Assembly (NCBI GenBank): GCA_047601745.1
Contig: JASGIS010000001.1
Coordinates: forward strand, 2,790,001-2,854,000
Length of the DNA stretch: 64,000 nt
Direction of reading: 5' to 3'
From: JAKPAM01 sp047601745
GTDB taxonomy: Bacteria > Pseudomonadota > Gammaproteobacteria > Burkholderiales > Burkholderiaceae_E
Shown here one piece after another: positions 61,702 to 64,000 of this stretch (positions are counted from its first letter, which is position 1; every line of letters starts with the position of its first letter). A model generated the notes under the pieces. That model was not told where the DNA came from. It was given only the letters and a program-made list of their open reading frames with translations, and did no database searches. The position numbers and the translations under genes are program-made.

Positions 61702-64000
61702 CTACCTGAAGGCTTTCAGACGGTCGGGCAGCGCCTGGCGCAAGACGTCCTGCTGACGACTGATGTTTTCGGCTTGCGCGTTCGTGTAGCCAGCCTGGCT
61801 TTCGGCCACCTGGCCGGCCTGCGCCCGAGCCCGTTCGAGCTGCGCCCGAGCCCGTTCGAGCTCCTCGACGACCAGGACCGATGATGCCGGCGATGGCGTC
61901 CCGGGTTCGGATATCTCGCCTGTCGCGGTCCTGCCTGCGTCGCTGGCGACCGACGAACCACCCCTCCGGGCCGTCGCGTAGGCGCGCGTGGCGGTCAGCG
62001 CCTGGTCGAGGGTCCTCTGCAACTCCTCGATCTGCCGCATGGCCTCGTCACGCTGCCGCTCGGCGGCCTGCTGCTCCTGCGCCAGCACATGCATCTGCGC
62101 GTGCACTAGCCCATCGAGTTGCTCGAGCGATGCGCGCCGCATCCTCTCCCCGCGCCAGCCGATGCCGGCCGCGACCGCGATCATCAGGAACATGACCGAG
62201 GTGGTGGTCCAGATTCTCAGGCTCCGCCTGCGCGCCCGATCTCGTTCGTCGGCGTGCCGCCGTTGCGCGTCGACGCTGGCCGCGATGAATTCGTCCTCCT
62301 CCGGCGCGAGCCGATGGCCTTCGTTCATCTTGACGGCTTCGTCGAGCGCAGTCCCGCGCAGCAACTGGTCCGCTGGACGGCCGGCCTTGTCCCAGGTCGC
62401 GATTTCGGCCGACAGCCGCCGTTGCCAGGCCAGGAACTCACGCTCCTGTTCGAGCCAAACTTGCATTCGCGGCCAGTCGCGCGCGAGCGCCTCGTGCGCC
62501 AGCTCGACCATCGCTTCCTGGTGTTCGAGGCTGGTGGCGAGCAGGCGGGCTTCGACCAGGTTCGCCAGCACGCTGCGTTCGGCGCCGTCGCCGGTGCCCG
62601 GATCCCGCGCGACGGCCTGAACCTGGGTGTCGGTCGCGGCGACCCGCGAGTAAGGCAGCACGGTCGCCTCGGCGCGGCGGGTGTCCCCGGCGTTCGCAAC
62701 CAGGCGAAGCAGGATCCGCTTCGCTTGCGCTTGGCCGGTCTCGGTCAGGGATGCGAAGTGCCGGTTCGCGGCCTCGATCACGACGGCCCGGATGCCGCCG
62801 AAACGATCGTAGGCGGCATTGGTCAGCCAGCCTTCCCGGCGTTGCTCCCATAGCCTTTGCAGCGTGATCTGCAGGAACGGCAGAACGCCGCGCTCGCCGA
62901 CCGATCGGCTGACGATCCGGTCGACTAGGCCCGGCTCGAAAGCCAGCCCGGCGGCATCGGCCGGTCGCTCGACGATCATGCGCAACGCCGCTTCGTCAGG
63001 CACGTTCAGGTCGAAGCGGTGAGACTGCCCGGTACCGCGATCGGCGAGTGCATCCCGCCAGGCTGGAAACTGCTCGCAGCGCAGGCACAGGACGATACGG
63101 TCGCCGGCAGCGGCTCGTTCGCGAAAGCGTGCGGCAATCGGCTCGGCGACGACGATGTCGCCCGCGGTGTGGCGCTGAAGATCGTCGAAGATCGCGAGAC
63201 GACGCTGTTCCGGCGCCCCGGTTTCCGGCGCGTCCATCGCTTCGCAGATCCGCCAGTCTGGGTGCCGCTGGCGCAGCATCGGCAGCAACCCGGCTCGCAG
63301 CAGTGAGGTCTTGCCGCAGGCCGAGGGGCCGACGATCACCGTCAGCGAGTGGGATTCGACGATTTCGAGCAGCGCGGCCACTTCGCTGTCGCGTCCGAGC
63401 AGCAAGTCGGGCCGATGTTCGTCGATCGGCGCCGATCCGACCCACGGGCAGCGCGACTCGGTCTCGACGTGCGCGCAGGCTTCGCCTGGCTCGGTCTGCA
63501 TTGGCGCGCTGGCCGCCTGCGCGGTCTCGTCGTGCAGTTGCCCGGCCAGCCGTTCCAGCGCGCCGGAATCGAGGCCGCCGCGCAGGTCGATCCACCGCAG
63601 GTTGTCGAGCAGCGGATCGAGCAGTCCATCCGGGCAGCCGGGCAGCAGGACCGGCACGAGTCGCAGCCTGCGCCCGCCTGCCTGCGCCTGCAGCGCCGAC
63701 TCGAGCAGCGCGCGGCGATGCGGATCCAGCGACAGACCGGCCGAGCGCGGCGGCCGTTGTGCCGCAAAGGCGTTCTCTGGCGAAGAGCCCAAGAGCACGA
63801 CCAGAACGCGCGAATGCGCGAGCGCCTCCTTCTCGAGCGTCCGGAAGTCGTCGCTCGGAGACAGCGAACTGGCGCTCGTGTAGACGCGCAGGCCTCGCGC
63901 ACGCAGCGATCGCGCGATGTCCGCGCATGCGGCGTCGTCTGAACGCGCGTAGTCGAGCATAACGTCGAAATCGGCGAAGCGCTTCGTTTCGTCGTAGCGC
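61702..64000 (-). CDS. TIR-nSTAND NTPase with membrane helix and C-terminal coiled coil, 5' end outside window
   Basis: A protein of more than 765 residues, open at the right edge. Counting from the Met of LDYARSDDAA: a TIR domain (frame continues upstream, FADFDVMLDYARSDDAA, to about 140), with a likely catalytic Glu in RTLEKEALAHS (Glu43/45). An nSTAND/P-loop NTPase follows from about 185 (P-loop GPSACGKTSLL, 211-221; Walker-B-like LAIFDD, 255-260), then an nSTAND-like helical part to about 560. One transmembrane helix (about 583-602) follows, then a coiled coil with ERARAQL heptads (about 690-715). WD40 repeats, common after this helix in relatives, are absent. Likely an immune-type NADase switch, by domain analogy only. 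Confidence 0.85.
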   Translation of the reverse strand, partial: RYDETKRFADFDVMLDYARSDDAACADIARSLRARGLRVYTSASSLSPSDDFRTLEKEALAHSRVLVVLLGSSPENAFAAQRPPRSAGLSLDPHRRALLESALQAQAGGRRLRLVPVLLPGCPDGLLDPLLDNLRWIDLRGGLDSGALERLAGQLHDETAQAASAPMQTEPGEACAHVETESRCPWVGSAPIDEHRPDLLLGRDSEVAALLEIVESHSLTVIVGPSACGKTSLLRAGLLPMLRQRHPDWRICEAMDAPETGAPEQRRLAIFDDLQRHTAGDIVVAEPIAARFRERAAAGDRIVLCLRCEQFPAWRDALADRGTGQSHRFDLNVPDEAALRMIVERPADAAGLAFEPGLVDRIVSRSVGERGVLPFLQITLQRLWEQRREGWLTNAAYDRFGGIRAVVIEAANRHFASLTETGQAQAKRILLRLVANAGDTRRAEATVLPYSRVAATDTQVQAVARDPGTGDGAERSVLANLVEARLLATSLEHQEAMVELAHEALARDWPRMQVWLEQEREFLAWQRRLSAEIATWDKAGRPADQLLRGTALDEAVKMNEGHRLAPEEDEFIAASVDAQRRHADERDRARRRSLRIWTTTSVMFLMIAVAAGIGWRGERMRRASLEQLDGLVHAQMHVLAQEQQAAERQRDEAMRQIEELQRTLDQALTATRAYATARRGGSSVASDAGRTATGEISEPGTPSPASSVLVVEELERARAQLERARAQAGQVAESQAGYTNAQAENISRQQDVLRQALPDRLKAFR
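61819..61860. repeat. 21-bp tandem duplication in the TIR-STAND gene
   Basis: Two exact copies of a 21-base unit (61819-61839 and 61840-61860, beginning CTGCGCCCGAG) code the repeated heptad LERARAQ in the C-terminal coiled coil. It is a heptad-sized in-frame duplication. Confidence 0.85.

Overview
The window is GC-rich (about two thirds G+C by eye) and almost fully coding. Family content points to a betaproteobacterium of the order Burkholderiales. It has two Bug/TctC-type solute receptors, a ceoR-llpE-ceoAB-opcM-type efflux cluster with the Burkholderia gene order, mdtABC with its own outer-membrane factor, and many LysR, MocR and AraC-type regulators next to small catabolic genes. Genus and replicon cannot be settled from the sequence. 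No tRNA, rRNA, CRISPR array, intact transposon or origin was seen.

Layout. 1-10.9 kb: the 3' end of a DHA2 drug exporter, a DUF945 protein closed by a strong terminator, a Bug receptor with a CMD-family protein, a secreted CocE/NonD hydrolase divergent from a LysR regulator, an orphan ABC receptor, and an EamA exporter divergent from a GlxA/FtrA-like regulator. 10.9-19.1 kb: LysR regulator, lipase-like protein, adaptor, RND pump and outer-membrane factor in the known salicylate-responsive ceo/bpe arrangement. Codon use here differs from both flanks, so the block looks acquired. 19.2-20.2 kb: a hicAB toxin-antitoxin pair and a non-coding remnant stretch. 20.2-31.2 kb: metabolic and regulatory genes, namely a Bug receptor, a flavoprotein and a DsbA-fold isomerase sharing a start tetranucleotide, Nudix, GNAT, a MocR regulator divergent from paiB-ridA, an acyl-CoA synthetase and a thiolase. 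31.7-37.5 kb: rhlE, a DUF1428 gene behind a near-perfect palindrome, a DUF3445 heme enzyme, and a flippase with a glycosyltransferase. 37.7-42.9 kb: cytochrome c, a PQQ dehydrogenase and a TonB-dependent receptor, with Fur-like boxes before both transcription units. 43-48 kb: CaiB-type CoA transferase, small membrane protein, acyl-CoA dehydrogenase, RidA-like protein and gamma-glutamyltransferase-like protein. 48.2-59.1 kb: a propeller lipoprotein and then a tightly coupled mdtABC plus NodT operon. 59.1-64 kb: an accessory or defence-like end with an orphan HigA antitoxin and a truncated HigB, a GFA protein, a frameshifted DUF4143 ATPase, and a TIR-STAND protein that runs off the right edge.

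The genes mostly act as independent small units. Two themes recur: export of toxic compounds (three pump systems) and import or oxidation of organic acids and acyl-CoAs. The most interesting items are the TIR-nSTAND-membrane-coiled-coil protein without WD40 repeats, the LlpE homologue that has lost its catalytic Ser and His, the Fur-boxed PQQ dehydrogenase/TonB receptor cassette, and codon-aligned minisatellites inside several enzymes.
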